Part shown: positions 8,646 through 17,878 of the stretch, piece by piece
Position numbering within the stretch: the first letter of the stretch is position 1
How the letters are laid out: the number at the start of each line of letters is the position of its first letter
Assembly (NCBI RefSeq): GCF_003054195.1
Contig: NZ_QBKP01000006.1
Coordinates: forward strand, 186,001 to 250,000
From: Gemmobacter caeni
GTDB lineage: Bacteria > Pseudomonadota > Alphaproteobacteria > Rhodobacterales > Rhodobacteraceae
DNA: 64,000 nucleotides
Reading direction: 5' to 3'
The notes under the pieces: generated by a model
What the model saw: only the letters and a program-made list of their open reading frames with translations
The model's database searches: none
Told to the model about the DNA's origin: nothing
Position numbers and translations under genes: made by a program

Positions 8646-9506
8646 ATGACCGAGGATTTCGAAACCCGCAAGACACGCGCGGCAGACTGGTTCCGCAGCC
8701 TGCGCGACGAGATCGTGACCGCCTTCGAGGCGCTGGAAACCCGCTTTGGCGGCGATGCGGCGGGCCGGTTCGAGGTCACCCCCACCACCCGCGACAGCGG
8801 CGGCGGCGGGTTGATGAGCGTGATGCGCGGCGGCACGGTCTTTGAAAAGGTCGGCGTCAATATCTCCACCGTCCATGGCAGCCTTGGCGCGCGCGCGCAA
8901 AAGGCCATGGCGGCGCGTGGTGTGCCCGGCATGGCGGAAGATCCGCGCTTCTGGGCCAGCGGCATCAGCCTCGTGGCCCATATGCAGAACCCGCACACCC
9001 CGGCGGTCCACATGAACACCCGGATGTTCTGGACGCCCCATGCCTGGTGGTTTGGCGGTGGTGCCGATCTGAACCCCTGCATCGAATATGCCGAAGACAC
9101 CGCGCATTTCCACGCCGCCCTGCAAGCCGCCTGCGATGCGCATGACGCGGGCTATTACCCGCGTTTCAGGGCCTGGGCCGACGAGTATTTCTTCATTCCC
9201 CACCGGGGCCGGGCGCGCGGGGTCGGCGGCATCTTCTATGACGATCTGAATACCGGCGACTGGGAGGCTGATTTCGCCTTCACCCGCGCAGTGGGTGCCA
9301 CCTTCCTGCCCGCCTTCCTGCCGGTGACGGAACGCCGCCTCGGCACGCCTTCCAGCGCGGACGACCGCGAAACCCAACTCCGCCACCGCGGTCTCTATGT
9401 CGAATACAACCTCGTCTATGATCGCGGCACCAAATTCGGGCTGGAGACCGGACACAACGCCGATGCCGTTCTGATGAGCCTGCCCCCCGTCGCGAAGTGG
9501 TATTGA
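8646..9506 (+). CDS. hemF: Oxygen-dependent coproporphyrinogen-III oxidase
   Basis: HemF oxidatively decarboxylates two propionates of coproporphyrinogen III to vinyls, giving protoporphyrinogen IX with O2 as acceptor. The 286-residue length and motifs are diagnostic: GGGGLMSVMRGG, KVGVNISTVHG, HMNTRMFWTPHAWWFGGGADLNP and GIFYDDLN, plus the C-terminal EYNLVYDRGTKFGL. GGAG precedes ATG by 8 nt. It sits about 3.5 kb from hemE, though on the opposite strand. Cytosolic. Confidence 0.97.
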   Translation: MTEDFETRKTRAADWFRSLRDEIVTAFEALETRFGGDAAGRFEVTPTTRDSGGGGLMSVMRGGTVFEKVGVNISTVHGSLGARAQKAMAARGVPGMAEDPRFWASGISLVAHMQNPHTPAVHMNTRMFWTPHAWWFGGGADLNPCIEYAEDTAHFHAALQAACDAHDAGYYPRFRAWADEYFFIPHRGRARGVGGIFYDDLNTGDWEADFAFTRAVGATFLPAFLPVTERRLGTPSSADDRETQLRHRGLYVEYNLVYDRGTKFGLETGHNADAVLMSLPPVAKWY

Positions 9507-9508
9507 AC

Positions 9509-9847
9509 ATGACCGGCATTGTGGTGAAAGCGGCTTATGCGACCGTGGCGGAAGAGGACGGGCTGATCTTCGTGGGCTTCGTCGATGCGCGTGACGAAAG
9601 CTATGCGCTGTTCCGTCAGCCCAAGACCGGCGGCCCGCTCTGGTTCGAGGTGAATGACGAAGATTTCGGCGCCGAGGATGCCATCGAAACCGCCAGCCTT
9701 GGCCCGGACGGCCTGGCGCTGACCCTGCGCCCGACATCCGCCGGGCGCTTCGGCTTTGCCAGCGCAGTGACGATCCGTCTGAAGAATTGCGAAGACGCTG
9801 AACCGGCGCTGAACCGCCTGCGTGGCATGGGGGTTCCCGGCCTGTGA
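9509..9847 (+). CDS. Conserved hypothetical protein
   Basis: A 112-residue acidic protein starting 2 nt after hemF's stop, so probably cotranscribed with it. It lacks signal peptide or membrane segments and alternates short hydrophobic strands with polar turns, suggesting a small beta-rich soluble domain. A GTG at 9497 inside hemF is an alternative start. I do not recognise a family. The tight link with hemF could indicate a haem-related role, but that rests on position alone. Confidence 0.65.
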   Translation: MTGIVVKAAYATVAEEDGLIFVGFVDARDESYALFRQPKTGGPLWFEVNDEDFGAEDAIETASLGPDGLALTLRPTSAGRFGFASAVTIRLKNCEDAEPALNRLRGMGVPGL

Positions 9848-9879
9848 AGCAAAGGGGGCTGTCTGCCCCCCGCGCCCCG

Positions 9880-11085
9880 TCAGCCGCGCAAAAGACGGCC
9901 GAGGCGGGCGATGCCCTCGTCGATTTTCTCTTCCGTCGCACAAGAAAACGACAGCCGCAGCGTATTGCGGTTTGACCCGTCCGCGTGGAAAGCGCCGCCG
10001 GGCACGAAGGCCACACGCTCTTCCGCGATGGCACGGGCCAGCAGGTCGGCGCCGTCCATGCCTTCGGGCAGCGTCAGCCAGATGAACATGCCGCCTTCGG
10101 GCCGGGTGAAGCGCACGCCTTCCGGCATCTCGCGATCCAGCGCCGCCAGCATCCGGTCACGCCGTGCGCCATAGGTGGCGCGCAGTCTGGCGACATGACT
10201 GTCAAAGAGTTCGCGTGCCACGCGATCCGTGACGATCTGGCTCATCGTCGCTGAATGCAGGTCGGCCGCCTGTTTCATCAGTACCAGCCGCGAGATTACC
10301 TCGCGCGCGCCACAGACCCAGCCCACGCGCAGACCCGGCGCCAGCGTCTTGGAGAAAGAGCCGCAATAGATCGTGCGGGTATTTTCGATCCCGCCGGAGC
10401 GCTCGATATCCAGTGCAAGGATCGGCGGGATCGGTTCGCCATCGTAGCGCAGGAACTGATAGGCGCCGTCCTCGATCACCGCGACGCCCAGCGCTGCTGC
10501 CTGATCCAGCAGTGCCTCGCGCGCGGCGCGGGTCAGCGTCTCGCCGGTCGGGTTGCAGAAATCAGCGGAAAGATAGGCGAATTTCAGAGCCCCGCCAGCC
10601 TCGCGGGCCTCGGCCTTCTGCGCCTCGGGATCGGCGTTGGAGCCGGGGTCCAGCCGCACATACAGCGGCTCATAGGCGTTGAAAGCCCCCAGCGCGCCCA
10701 GATAGGTGGGCCAGGTAACCATTGCAGTGTCACCGGGTGACAGCATCAGTTTGCCCAGGTAATCCAGCGCCTGTTGCGAGCCCGAGGTGATGAGAATGTT
10801 CTCGGCCGTGCAGGGCACGCCGATCTTGCCCATTTCGGCCGCGATCCAGTCGCGCAGCGGCTTGTAGCCTTCCGATACCGAATATTGCAGCGCGGCTGCG
10901 GCCTGACTGTCGGCCATGACATCGGCAAAGGCGCGGGCGAAGGCATCAGCCGGGAACAGGGCCGGATCGGGAATCCCGCCGGCGAAGGAAATGATGTCGG
11001 GCTGGTCCAGCAACTTCAGCAGTTCCCGGATTTCCGACGCCTTCATTCTCGTGCTGCGGGTCGCCAGCACGTCGCTCCACTGCAT
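9880..11085 (-). CDS. PLP-dependent aminotransferase (2-aminoadipate/LysN-like)
   Basis: A 401-residue fold-type I aminotransferase of the MocR-related, 2-aminoadipate aminotransferase group. Features are the early ISFAGGIPDP motif, LQYSVSEGYKPLRDWI, ITSGSQQALDYLGK, FCNPTGETL (substrate loop), VIEDGAYQFLRYDG (Asp contacting the PLP nitrogen) and YCGSFSKTLAPGLRVGW (Schiff-base Lys). There is no N-terminal GntR HTH, so it is an enzyme and not a regulator. GGGAGG lies just ahead of ATG. Likely substrates are 2-aminoadipate, branched-chain or aromatic amino acids; the exact one cannot be told. Confidence 0.85.
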   Translation of the reverse strand: MQWSDVLATRSTRMKASEIRELLKLLDQPDIISFAGGIPDPALFPADAFARAFADVMADSQAAAALQYSVSEGYKPLRDWIAAEMGKIGVPCTAENILITSGSQQALDYLGKLMLSPGDTAMVTWPTYLGALGAFNAYEPLYVRLDPGSNADPEAQKAEAREAGGALKFAYLSADFCNPTGETLTRAAREALLDQAAALGVAVIEDGAYQFLRYDGEPIPPILALDIERSGGIENTRTIYCGSFSKTLAPGLRVGWVCGAREVISRLVLMKQAADLHSATMSQIVTDRVARELFDSHVARLRATYGARRDRMLAALDREMPEGVRFTRPEGGMFIWLTLPEGMDGADLLARAIAEERVAFVPGGAFHADGSNRNTLRLSFSCATEEKIDEGIARLGRLLRG

Positions 11086-11171
11086 GTCATCCTCCCTGAC
11101 GCGATTCGGGGCGGAGGGTGCGCCTGACCGGCATACAAGTCAACAAGGCTGACCTGAATTGTGATCATGTT

Positions 11172-12074
11172 TCAGGGCGAGACCCGCATCAGCAAGGCAA
11201 CCCCCAAAAGCAGCACGCCAATACCCGCCATCTGGCGCGGTGTGACGCGCTGGCGGAAGGCGAAGCGCGCGACAGCCAGGGCAAAGACCACTTCGGCCAG
11301 CGCAAGCGTCCGCACATTGGCAGCCGAAGTCAGCGAGAAGGCGATGAACCAGAAGGCCGAGGCCAGCGCGCCCAGAAATCCCGCCGCCAGCGAAGGCAGC
11401 CACTCGCGCAGGCTGCCCGCCAGCGCCGGGCGGTCGCGCAGCGCCAGCCACAGGCCCAGCATGCCGGTCTGGATCGCGAGTGACAGCACCAGCGTTGTCA
11501 GCGAGCGCACCAGAAAGCCGCCCTCTGGCAGCGCGGTGATCCCGCCACGAAAGCCGATGGCCGCCATACCGAAAGCCAGCCCCGCCAGCAGACCCATCGC
11601 GGCGGGACCAAGGCCCGTCAGCATGGCGCGGCCCGCGCCGGGCTTCAGCGTCAGGATCAACACCCCCACCACCGCGACGCCGATGGCGCCCAGCATCGGC
11701 GCGGTCAGCGGGTCGCCCAGCATCGCCCAGCCAACCAGCGCGACCAGAACGGGTTCAACCTTCAGCCAGGCGGTCGTAATGCCGAAGCCCTGGGTCCGCA
11801 TCACCTGCAACATCAGCGCGGTTGCGGCGATCTGTGCCAGCGATCCCATGGCCGTAAAGCCGATGGTACGCAGGGTCAGTGCGGGCAACGGCTCGCCCGA
11901 CCACATGAGCGCGAGCCACAGGAACAGCGCGGCAAAGGGCAGACCGAACAGGAAGCGGACATTGGTCGCGCCCAGAGTGCCCAGACGCGCGGTCAGCCCC
12001 GACTGCGCGGCATTGCGCCCGGTCTGTGCCAGCGCCGCCGCCAGACCGGCCCAGGCCCAAAGCGGCAGGGCCAT
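11172..12074 (-). CDS. EamA/DMT-family transporter
   Basis: A 300-residue integral inner-membrane protein with about ten hydrophobic helices arranged as two EamA repeats, typical of the drug/metabolite transporter superfamily (exporters of amino acids or metabolites). Each repeat ends in a Gly-rich helix near a basic loop. It begins only 4 nt after the stop of hemE on the same strand, so it is probably translationally linked, although no functional link to haem synthesis is implied. Substrate unknown. Confidence 0.82.
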   Translation of the reverse strand: MALPLWAWAGLAAALAQTGRNAAQSGLTARLGTLGATNVRFLFGLPFAALFLWLALMWSGEPLPALTLRTIGFTAMGSLAQIAATALMLQVMRTQGFGITTAWLKVEPVLVALVGWAMLGDPLTAPMLGAIGVAVVGVLILTLKPGAGRAMLTGLGPAAMGLLAGLAFGMAAIGFRGGITALPEGGFLVRSLTTLVLSLAIQTGMLGLWLALRDRPALAGSLREWLPSLAAGFLGALASAFWFIAFSLTSAANVRTLALAEVVFALAVARFAFRQRVTPRQMAGIGVLLLGVALLMRVSP

Positions 12075-12078
12075 CGCC

Positions 12079-13122
12079 TTATGCCCCGCGAATGGTGTCG
12101 ATCATCAGCCGCACGTTCTCGGGGTCGGCATCAGGGGTGATGCCATGACCGAGGTTGAAGATATGCGGGCCATTGCGGAAGGCCTCGATCACATGGCGGG
12201 TTTCGCGCACCAGCGCCTCGCCACCCGTCACCATATGGCCGGGGGCGAGGTTGCCCTGCACACAGCCATCGACCTGCACATGCGCGGCCCCCCATTCCGG
12301 AGTGACAGAGTTGTCCAGCGCCACGCAATCGGCGCCGGTGGCGCGGGCGAAACCGATATAGCCCTCGCCCGCCTCGCGCGGGAAAGCGATGATCGGCAGG
12401 CCGGGGTGGCGCGATTTCAGTTCTGCGATGATCCGTGCGGCGGGCTTCACCGCGAAGTCGGTGAAATCGTCGCCCTTCAGGCTGCCCGCCCAGCTGTCGA
12501 ACAGCTTCACCACTTCGGCCCCGGCCTTCACCTGTTCCGACAGATAGTCGATGGTCGCTTCGGTGATCAGGTCGATCAGGCCCTGAAAGGTCGCGCGATC
12601 CGCCGCCTTCAGCGCATGGGCCGGACCCTGATCCCTGGTGCCGCGCCCGGCAATCATGTAGGTCGCCACCGTCCAGGGGGCACCGGCGAAGCCGATCAGC
12701 GTGGTTTCGCGCGGCAGGTCGCGCGACAGACGCCGCACGGTTTCATAGACCGGCGACAGCCGGTCATGGATGGCCGATGCGGGTTTCAGCGCCGCAAGCT
12801 CCGCCCCCGTGGTGATGGTGGACAGGCGTGGCCCCTCGCCGGTTTCGAACCACAGATCGGCGCCCAGTGCCTGACAGATCAGCAGGATGTCGGCGAACAG
12901 GATCGCCGCGTCAAAGCCATAGCGGCGAATGGGTTGCAGCGTGACTTCGGCGGCGAGTTCCGGGTTATAGCACAGCGACAGGAAATCCCCCGCCTCAGCC
13001 CGTGTCGCACGATATTCCGGCAGATAGCGCCCGGCCTGCCGCATCATCCACACCGGCGGCACCGGCAGCACCTCGCCGCGCAGGGCCCGCAGGATCAGCT
13101 TGTCGGTCTTTGCTTCGGTCAT
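12079..13122 (-). CDS. hemE: Uroporphyrinogen decarboxylase
   Basis: HemE decarboxylates the four acetate side chains of uroporphyrinogen III to give coproporphyrinogen III. ATG 13122 is preceded by AAGGA at a good distance and gives 347 residues, the usual length; a longer frame to 13176 is rejected. Signatures are [17 protein letters not shown] near the N-terminus (the phosphate/propionate-binding Arg motif), [26 protein letters not shown] and the C-terminal FNLGHGI. Cytosolic. Confidence 0.97.
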   Translation of the reverse strand: MTEAKTDKLILRALRGEVLPVPPVWMMRQAGRYLPEYRATRAEAGDFLSLCYNPELAAEVTLQPIRRYGFDAAILFADILLICQALGADLWFETGEGPRLSTITTGAELAALKPASAIHDRLSPVYETVRRLSRDLPRETTLIGFAGAPWTVATYMIAGRGTRDQGPAHALKAADRATFQGLIDLITEATIDYLSEQVKAGAEVVKLFDSWAGSLKGDDFTDFAVKPAARIIAELKSRHPGLPIIAFPREAGEGYIGFARATGADCVALDNSVTPEWGAAHVQVDGCVQGNLAPGHMVTGGEALVRETRHVIEAFRNGPHIFNLGHGITPDADPENVRLMIDTIRGA

Positions 13123-13214
13123 CTCGGGCGTCCTTTCCAGTTGCCCCTGACTTGCCCGGCAGGCGGGCGAAGTCAAGCGCGGCAGGGTGCCGCCCCTTTC
13201 GGCCCGGCGAACCG

Positions 13215-14051
13215 TCAGACCGGGATATTGTCGATCAGCCGGACATCACCGATGGTCGCCGCCACCAGAAGCCGCGCGGGTTGCGCGACCGATGTCGCGG
13301 GCTCCAGCATCGCCGCCGTGCGCAGTTCCAGATAATCCACGTCCGAAAACCCGGCGAGCCGCAGATCAGCCACCGCCTGCGCCAGAACCGGCGCGACCTC
13401 GGCCCCGCCCCGCAGGGCCTGCGCGGTTTTCTGGAGGATACGATGCAGCGCAGGCGCCTGCGCCCGGCTGAGGGGATCCAGCCGCACATTGCGCGACGAC
13501 ATAGCCAGACCATCAGGCTCGCGGATGGTTTCGCAGCCCACCACCTCGACCGGAATGTTCAGGTCGGCAACCAGCCGCTTGACCACCTGCAACTGCTGCC
13601 AGTCCTTCTGGCCGAAATAGGCGCGGTCGGCCTGTGTCATGCCGAAGAGCTTGGTGACAACAGTCGCCACGCCCTCGAAATGGCCGGGGCGGCGTTCGCC
13701 TTCCAGCGGGGCGCTGACACCATTGACGATGACCTGCGAGGCAAAGCCCGCCGGATACACCTCATCCGGGCCGGGGGCGAACAGCACATCCACACCTTCC
13801 TCGGCCAGTAGAGCAGCATCCGCAGCCTCGGTCCGGGGGTATTTCGCCAGATCCTCGGGGTTGTTGAACTGGGTCGGGTTCACGAAAACCGTGACGATCA
13901 CCCGATCACAGCCGCGTTTCGCCGCCCGCACGAGGCTCAGATGCCCTTCATGCAGCGCGCCCATCGTGGGCACCACGCCGACCTGACGGCCATCGGCCTT
14001 CCAGCCGCGCACCCGTGTCCGCAACTCGGCGACAGTCCTGAGAATTTGCAT
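13215..14051 (-). CDS. panC: Pantoate--beta-alanine ligase
   Basis: PanC condenses pantoate with beta-alanine using ATP to make pantothenate. The 278-residue protein has the [19 protein letters not shown] motif (HxGH of the nucleotidyltransferase fold), [19 protein letters not shown] and the KMSKS-like SSRNVRL. Its ATG shares one base with the panB stop (TGATG), indicating translational coupling in a panB-panC operon. Confidence 0.97.
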   Translation of the reverse strand: MQILRTVAELRTRVRGWKADGRQVGVVPTMGALHEGHLSLVRAAKRGCDRVIVTVFVNPTQFNNPEDLAKYPRTEAADAALLAEEGVDVLFAPGPDEVYPAGFASQVIVNGVSAPLEGERRPGHFEGVATVVTKLFGMTQADRAYFGQKDWQQLQVVKRLVADLNIPVEVVGCETIREPDGLAMSSRNVRLDPLSRAQAPALHRILQKTAQALRGGAEVAPVLAQAVADLRLAGFSDVDYLELRTAAMLEPATSVAQPARLLVAATIGDVRLIDNIPV

Positions 14052-14890
14052 CAGCCTTGCGCCCCCTTGGCCGGCAGAACATCGGCGAAGGCGTGCTCCG
14101 GCCCCGGAAAGGCCCGGTCGCGCACTTCGGCGGCATAGGCGGCCACCGCCTCGTCGGCGGTTTCACCGAAATTGGCAAAACGCTTCACGAATTTCGGGCG
14201 GAAATCGGTGAACATGCCCAGCATGTCGTCGACCACCAGCACCTGCCCGTCACAGCGCACCCCAGCGCCGATGCCGATGGTCGGGATGGTCAGCCGCTGA
14301 GTGATGCGCGACGCAAGCCCCTCGGGCACCTTTTCCAGCACGACCGAGAAAGCACCGGCCTCCTGCACCGCCACCGCATCCGCCATGACCTTCTCGGCCT
14401 CGGCGTCCCGGCCCACCACCTTGTAGCCGCCCAGCGTGTTTACCGCCTGCGGTGTCAGCCCGATATGCGCCATCACCGGCACGCCGCGCGACGTCAGGAA
14501 GGCGATGGTTTCCGCCATGTGCTGCCCGCCCTCCAGCTTCACTGCCGGGGCGCCGGTTTCCGCGATCAGCCGCGCCGCATTGCGGAACGCCTGCTGCGGG
14601 CTTTCCTCATACGATCCGAAGGGCATGTCGATCACCGCCATGGCCTTGGTCAGGCCGCGCACCACTGCCCTGCCATGCAGGATCATCATGTCCATCGTGA
14701 CACCGATGGTCGATGGCAGGCCATGCAGCACCATGCCGAGGGAATCCCCAACCAGCGCCACATCGCAGTGACGGTCGACGATTCGCGCCATGGGCGTCGT
14801 ATAGGCGGTCAGCACCACGAGGGGCGTGCCCCCCTTGCGCGACTGGATGTCGGCAGGCAGTACCGGGCGCAGAGGGCTTGATGCGCTCAT
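14051..14890 (-). CDS. panB: 3-methyl-2-oxobutanoate hydroxymethyltransferase
   Basis: PanB transfers a hydroxymethyl group from 5,10-methylene-THF to 2-oxoisovalerate, giving ketopantoate, the first step of pantothenate synthesis. ATG 14890 gives 279 residues, the usual size; the frame extends to 15037 without good coding character. Motifs include [24 protein letters not shown] (metal-binding Asp), [24 protein letters not shown] and [15 protein letters not shown]. It overlaps panC by one base. Confidence 0.96.
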   Translation of the reverse strand: MSASSPLRPVLPADIQSRKGGTPLVVLTAYTTPMARIVDRHCDVALVGDSLGMVLHGLPSTIGVTMDMMILHGRAVVRGLTKAMAVIDMPFGSYEESPQQAFRNAARLIAETGAPAVKLEGGQHMAETIAFLTSRGVPVMAHIGLTPQAVNTLGGYKVVGRDAEAEKVMADAVAVQEAGAFSVVLEKVPEGLASRITQRLTIPTIGIGAGVRCDGQVLVVDDMLGMFTDFRPKFVKRFANFGETADEAVAAYAAEVRDRAFPGPEHAFADVLPAKGAQG

Positions 14891-15065
14891 GTCTCTCTTG
14901 CTCTCCCTCAAGAGGAACGTTGACCCCCTGTATAGCCGCCGCCCCTGTGCCGCGCCAGCGAAACATGCCCGCCGCGCCGCAGCAGAAATCCGGCTTGACC
15001 AAAGCACATGACGCGAGGCCAATGACGGGGCCACCAATTGCGCAAAGACCCGTCAGAGGACATCC

Positions 15066-15416
15066 ATGAACCACCTGTTCAAATTCGACCGCACCGACAT
15101 CGCCCCCGAAACCGAGCGCCCGGACGCCGAAATCGTGCTGGCGGGCGATCCCGTCCACACGACCTGGAGTATGGAAGAGCGTGAGGACGAAGGCATCTAC
15201 AGCGGCATGTGGCAGACCACGCCGGGCAAGTGGAAAGTGTCCTACGAGGAATGGGAATACGTTTATATCCACGAAGGCGTTTCGATCCTGACCGACACCG
15301 AAGGCAAGGCCACCACTCTGCGCGCAGGCGACCGCTGGCTGATCCGGCCGGGGTTCGAGGGCACCTGGGAATGCGTGGAAACCACACTGAAGGACTATGT
15401 GATCGTCATGCCGTAA
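15066..15416 (+). CDS. Cupin-domain protein (DUF861/EutQ-like)
   Basis: A 116-residue single-domain cupin. The central beta-barrel motifs are visible as EWEYVYIHEGVSILTD and LRAGDRWLIRPGFEGTWECVE. The usual metal-binding His residues of motif 1 are largely replaced (WEYVYIHEG), as in the Cupin_3 family. GAGGA precedes ATG. It is divergent from panB and is followed by its own terminator. Members often act in ureidoglycolate or ethanolamine metabolism, but no specific role is supported here. Confidence 0.8.
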   Translation: MNHLFKFDRTDIAPETERPDAEIVLAGDPVHTTWSMEEREDEGIYSGMWQTTPGKWKVSYEEWEYVYIHEGVSILTDTEGKATTLRAGDRWLIRPGFEGTWECVETTLKDYVIVMP

Positions 15417-15422
15417 CAGGCG

Positions 15423-15448
15423 AAGGGCGGGCCGTAAGGCCCGTCCTT
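15423..15448 (+). terminator. Intrinsic-terminator-like hairpin after cupin gene
   Basis: An 11-bp stem with one G-U-type mismatch (AAGGGCGGGCC with GGCCCGTCCTT) and a GTAA loop begins 7 nt after the cupin stop codon. The right arm ends in TT only, so the U-tract is weak. Confidence 0.6.
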
Positions 15449-15574
15449 GTCACGGAAGGCCACTTGTTTCCGATGCGGAGGCAACGCCCACTTCGGCCGG
15501 TTGCACAAGGGATTTGAACCGCCCCGCAGGGCAGTGCCATGACATCCGCGGTTCCGGCGCCGGACCGGCGCATC

Positions 15575-16537
15575 TCAGGTCAGGTCTGCCGATACCGGAA
15601 ACGCGTTGTGGTCCCGCAGACAGGCCGAACAAAGCACCCGCGCCTCGTCGATAAAACGGGTGTTTCGATCCGCGCCTCCGGGTTCCTGCATCCGTGGGAC
15701 GATCCAGCCGACATAGGTTGCCGCCCTCAGCGCGATGAACAGGTCGATCAGCCCAAGATCCAGGGACTTTCGGGCAAGGTAACCTGCCAGCAACGCGTCT
15801 TTGAGCGCGGGATAATCGGGTTCGCCCAGCGTCTTGAGCAGCACCGTCGCCAGATCGAACTGGCGGAAACCATAGCCCCCGTCATCGAAGTCAATCATCC
15901 GCACGACCGGACCATCGAGAAGGACATTCTCGCGCACGAGATCGGCGTGGATCAGGCCAAATTCGGGCGCGGCCGCAGACAGGCGCTGCCGCGCAACTGC
16001 GCGGAAGGCATGAAAGATGGCCCGCGTCTGGTCATCCAGCGTCGGGTTCTCCCAGAACCTGCCCCAGACTGGCGCATCGCCCAGAAGCCCGTCGAAATCC
16101 CAGTGGCAGCGGCGAAAGCCCGGCGGCACCTGCCAGGCATCGCAGGCCAGATGGAGCCGGGCAATCTCGGCCCCGAGCGCGCGGAAGGTTCCGGGCCGGT
16201 CGGGCAGCTCCAGCGGAATGCGGCTTTTGCCCAAGGGGGTTCCCGGAAGCCAGGTCACCACATCCGCGAACCCTTCCCCGGCCCGTTCCAGCAGGCGACC
16301 GGACCGCGAGGGCAGCGGTGCGGGCACGCTGAGCCCTGCCCTGTCCATCGCGTTCAGCCAGTCAAGCTCTGACCGGAGTTCGACTTCATCGCGGTAGCCG
16401 GGGCGCTTGATCCGCAGTGCATACCGCGCTGCCGGTGTGGTGATGCGATACACCTGGTTTTCGCGCCCGGCGACAAAGACGCAATCCGCTTCCTGCAAGC
16501 CCCAAAGTGCGAGGGCCTCGCTGACGCGATCGGTCAT
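15575..16537 (-). CDS. APH-fold kinase (hydroxylysine kinase/homoserine kinase-like)
   Basis: A 320-residue protein of the aminoglycoside phosphotransferase/choline kinase superfamily. The Brenner motif H197-A-D199-L-x3-N204 (catalytic Asp, Mg-binding Asn) and the IDFDD segment (Asp216, Mg ligand) are intact. Its ATG overlaps the stop of the class-III PLP gene by 4 nt, so the two are translationally coupled. In animals the same pairing (HYKK with a PLP phospho-lyase) degrades 5-hydroxylysine through a phosphorylated intermediate. I infer phosphorylation of an amino alcohol or hydroxy-amino acid imported by the TTT system encoded upstream. A drug-resistance role is unlikely. Confidence 0.8.
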   Translation of the reverse strand: MTDRVSEALALWGLQEADCVFVAGRENQVYRITTPAARYALRIKRPGYRDEVELRSELDWLNAMDRAGLSVPAPLPSRSGRLLERAGEGFADVVTWLPGTPLGKSRIPLELPDRPGTFRALGAEIARLHLACDAWQVPPGFRRCHWDFDGLLGDAPVWGRFWENPTLDDQTRAIFHAFRAVARQRLSAAAPEFGLIHADLVRENVLLDGPVVRMIDFDDGGYGFRQFDLATVLLKTLGEPDYPALKDALLAGYLARKSLDLGLIDLFIALRAATYVGWIVPRMQEPGGADRNTRFIDEARVLCSACLRDHNAFPVSADLT

Positions 16538-17811
16538 GCTATCACCGGCGTTTCGGTCAGCACCTCGTCCAGCGTGGTCATCAGCAGATCCAGATGTTCC
16601 GCGCCGAAGGGCATGGGCGGCCGGATTTTCAGCGTGTTCTTGTGGCGACCGAGCTTCGACAGGATGATGCCCCGCTGACGCATCTTGTTCACAACAAGAT
16701 CGGCATAAGCCGCCGCCGGGGTTCTTTCCTGCCGGTCCAGCACGAATTCCGCACCAAAGACCATGCCCGACTGACGCACATCGCCGATGACAGGATGCCT
16801 GCCCGCCAGCTCGACGAGCCTTTGCTGTGCAAGCTGGCCGATCCGCGCCGCATTGGCCTGAAGGTTACGCTCCTGCAATTCGTCCAGCACCGCCATGGCA
16901 GCCGCGCAGCTGACCGGATTTCCACCGAAAGTGTTGAAATAGCGGAAGGACTTGCGGAAACGCGCCATGATCTCGGCCGTCGTCACCAAACCCGCGACCG
17001 GATGGCCATTGCCCATCGGCTTGCCCATGGTCACCACATCGGGCGTCACCCCCTGGCGTTGATGCGCCCAGAAATGGCTGCCCGAGCGGCCAAAGCCGGA
17101 TTGCACCTCGTCGCAGATCAGCAGGCCCCCGGCGCGGCGCACTGCCTCTGCCGCCGGGCGCAGCCAGCCCTCGGCCTGTGTCGGGAAACCTTCGTTCAGG
17201 AACAGCGGGCAGACGATCAGGGCTGCAAAGCCGATGCCCGACCGCTCCAGATCGTCGATCGCCTCCTGCACCTTCGCCGCGAAACGCTGCCCGTCCGGGT
17301 CGGCAATACGGTAACTGTCAGGCGCCTCGACATGGCGAAGATACTGACCAAGGCCAAAGCCCACCTCCGGCACATTGCTTTTCGACAGGTGGCTGACCAG
17401 CGTGGTGTTGCCGTGATAGGTGGCGTCGGTCGCGACGATTCCGCGCTTGCCCGTCATCGCCTCGGCCATACGCAGCGCGATATCATTCGCTTCGGACCCC
17501 GTGCAGGTCAGGATCGCTGTTTCGAGGGGGTCCTCACAGGTGGCGGTCAGCCGCTCGACATAATCGAGGATGCCTTCGTGCAGATAGCGGGTATGGGTAT
17601 TCAGCGTGGCCGCCTGCTTGCAGATCGCCTCGACCACGCGCGGGTTGCAATGGCCGACATGGGGGACATTGTTATAGCAATCGAGGTATTTGCGCCCCCC
17701 GGCATCCCACATCCAGACGCCCTCGCCCCGGACGATATGCACCGGATCGTCATAGAAGGTCGAAACATTCGGCCCGAGAAGGGCACGGCGGCGGGCAACA
17801 AGGTCGGTCAT
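16534..17811 (-). CDS. Class-III PLP enzyme, phospho-lyase (AGXT2L)-like
   Basis: 425 residues from ATG 17811; an in-frame ATG at 17874, 4 nt after the tctA stop, is an alternative and neither has a strong SD. The class III aminotransferase fold is clear: TGSEANDIALRMAEAMTGK, DATYHG, LICDEVQSGFGRSG (Asp234) and MGKPMGNGHP (Schiff-base Lys264). The NNVPHVGHCNP start and overall style match the AGXT2-like group, which includes ethanolamine-phosphate and 5-phosphohydroxylysine phospho-lyases. These use PLP for elimination (amine phosphate to aldehyde, NH3 and Pi) instead of transamination. Coupling to a kinase strongly favours the phospho-lyase reading. Confidence 0.8.
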   Translation of the reverse strand: MTDLVARRRALLGPNVSTFYDDPVHIVRGEGVWMWDAGGRKYLDCYNNVPHVGHCNPRVVEAICKQAATLNTHTRYLHEGILDYVERLTATCEDPLETAILTCTGSEANDIALRMAEAMTGKRGIVATDATYHGNTTLVSHLSKSNVPEVGFGLGQYLRHVEAPDSYRIADPDGQRFAAKVQEAIDDLERSGIGFAALIVCPLFLNEGFPTQAEGWLRPAAEAVRRAGGLLICDEVQSGFGRSGSHFWAHQRQGVTPDVVTMGKPMGNGHPVAGLVTTAEIMARFRKSFRYFNTFGGNPVSCAAAMAVLDELQERNLQANAARIGQLAQQRLVELAGRHPVIGDVRQSGMVFGAEFVLDRQERTPAAAYADLVVNKMRQRGIILSKLGRHKNTLKIRPPMPFGAEHLDLLMTTLDEVLTETPVIA

Positions 17812-17878
17812 GGCATGGGCTTTCGCAGACAGGTTCGGGCGCGCGGGCACTGACTGGATCAGGCGCCCGCGCATGAGG

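Noticed and set aside
11161-13335. 724-codon plus-strand frame opposite the DMT transporter and hemE
   Set aside because: Same shadow-frame composition; both real genes have clear motifs and starts on the other strand.
15575-16537. Aminoglycoside resistance gene
   Set aside because: The APH fold alone does not show resistance; 4-nt coupling to a phospho-lyase-like gene in a catabolic transport operon points to metabolite phosphorylation.
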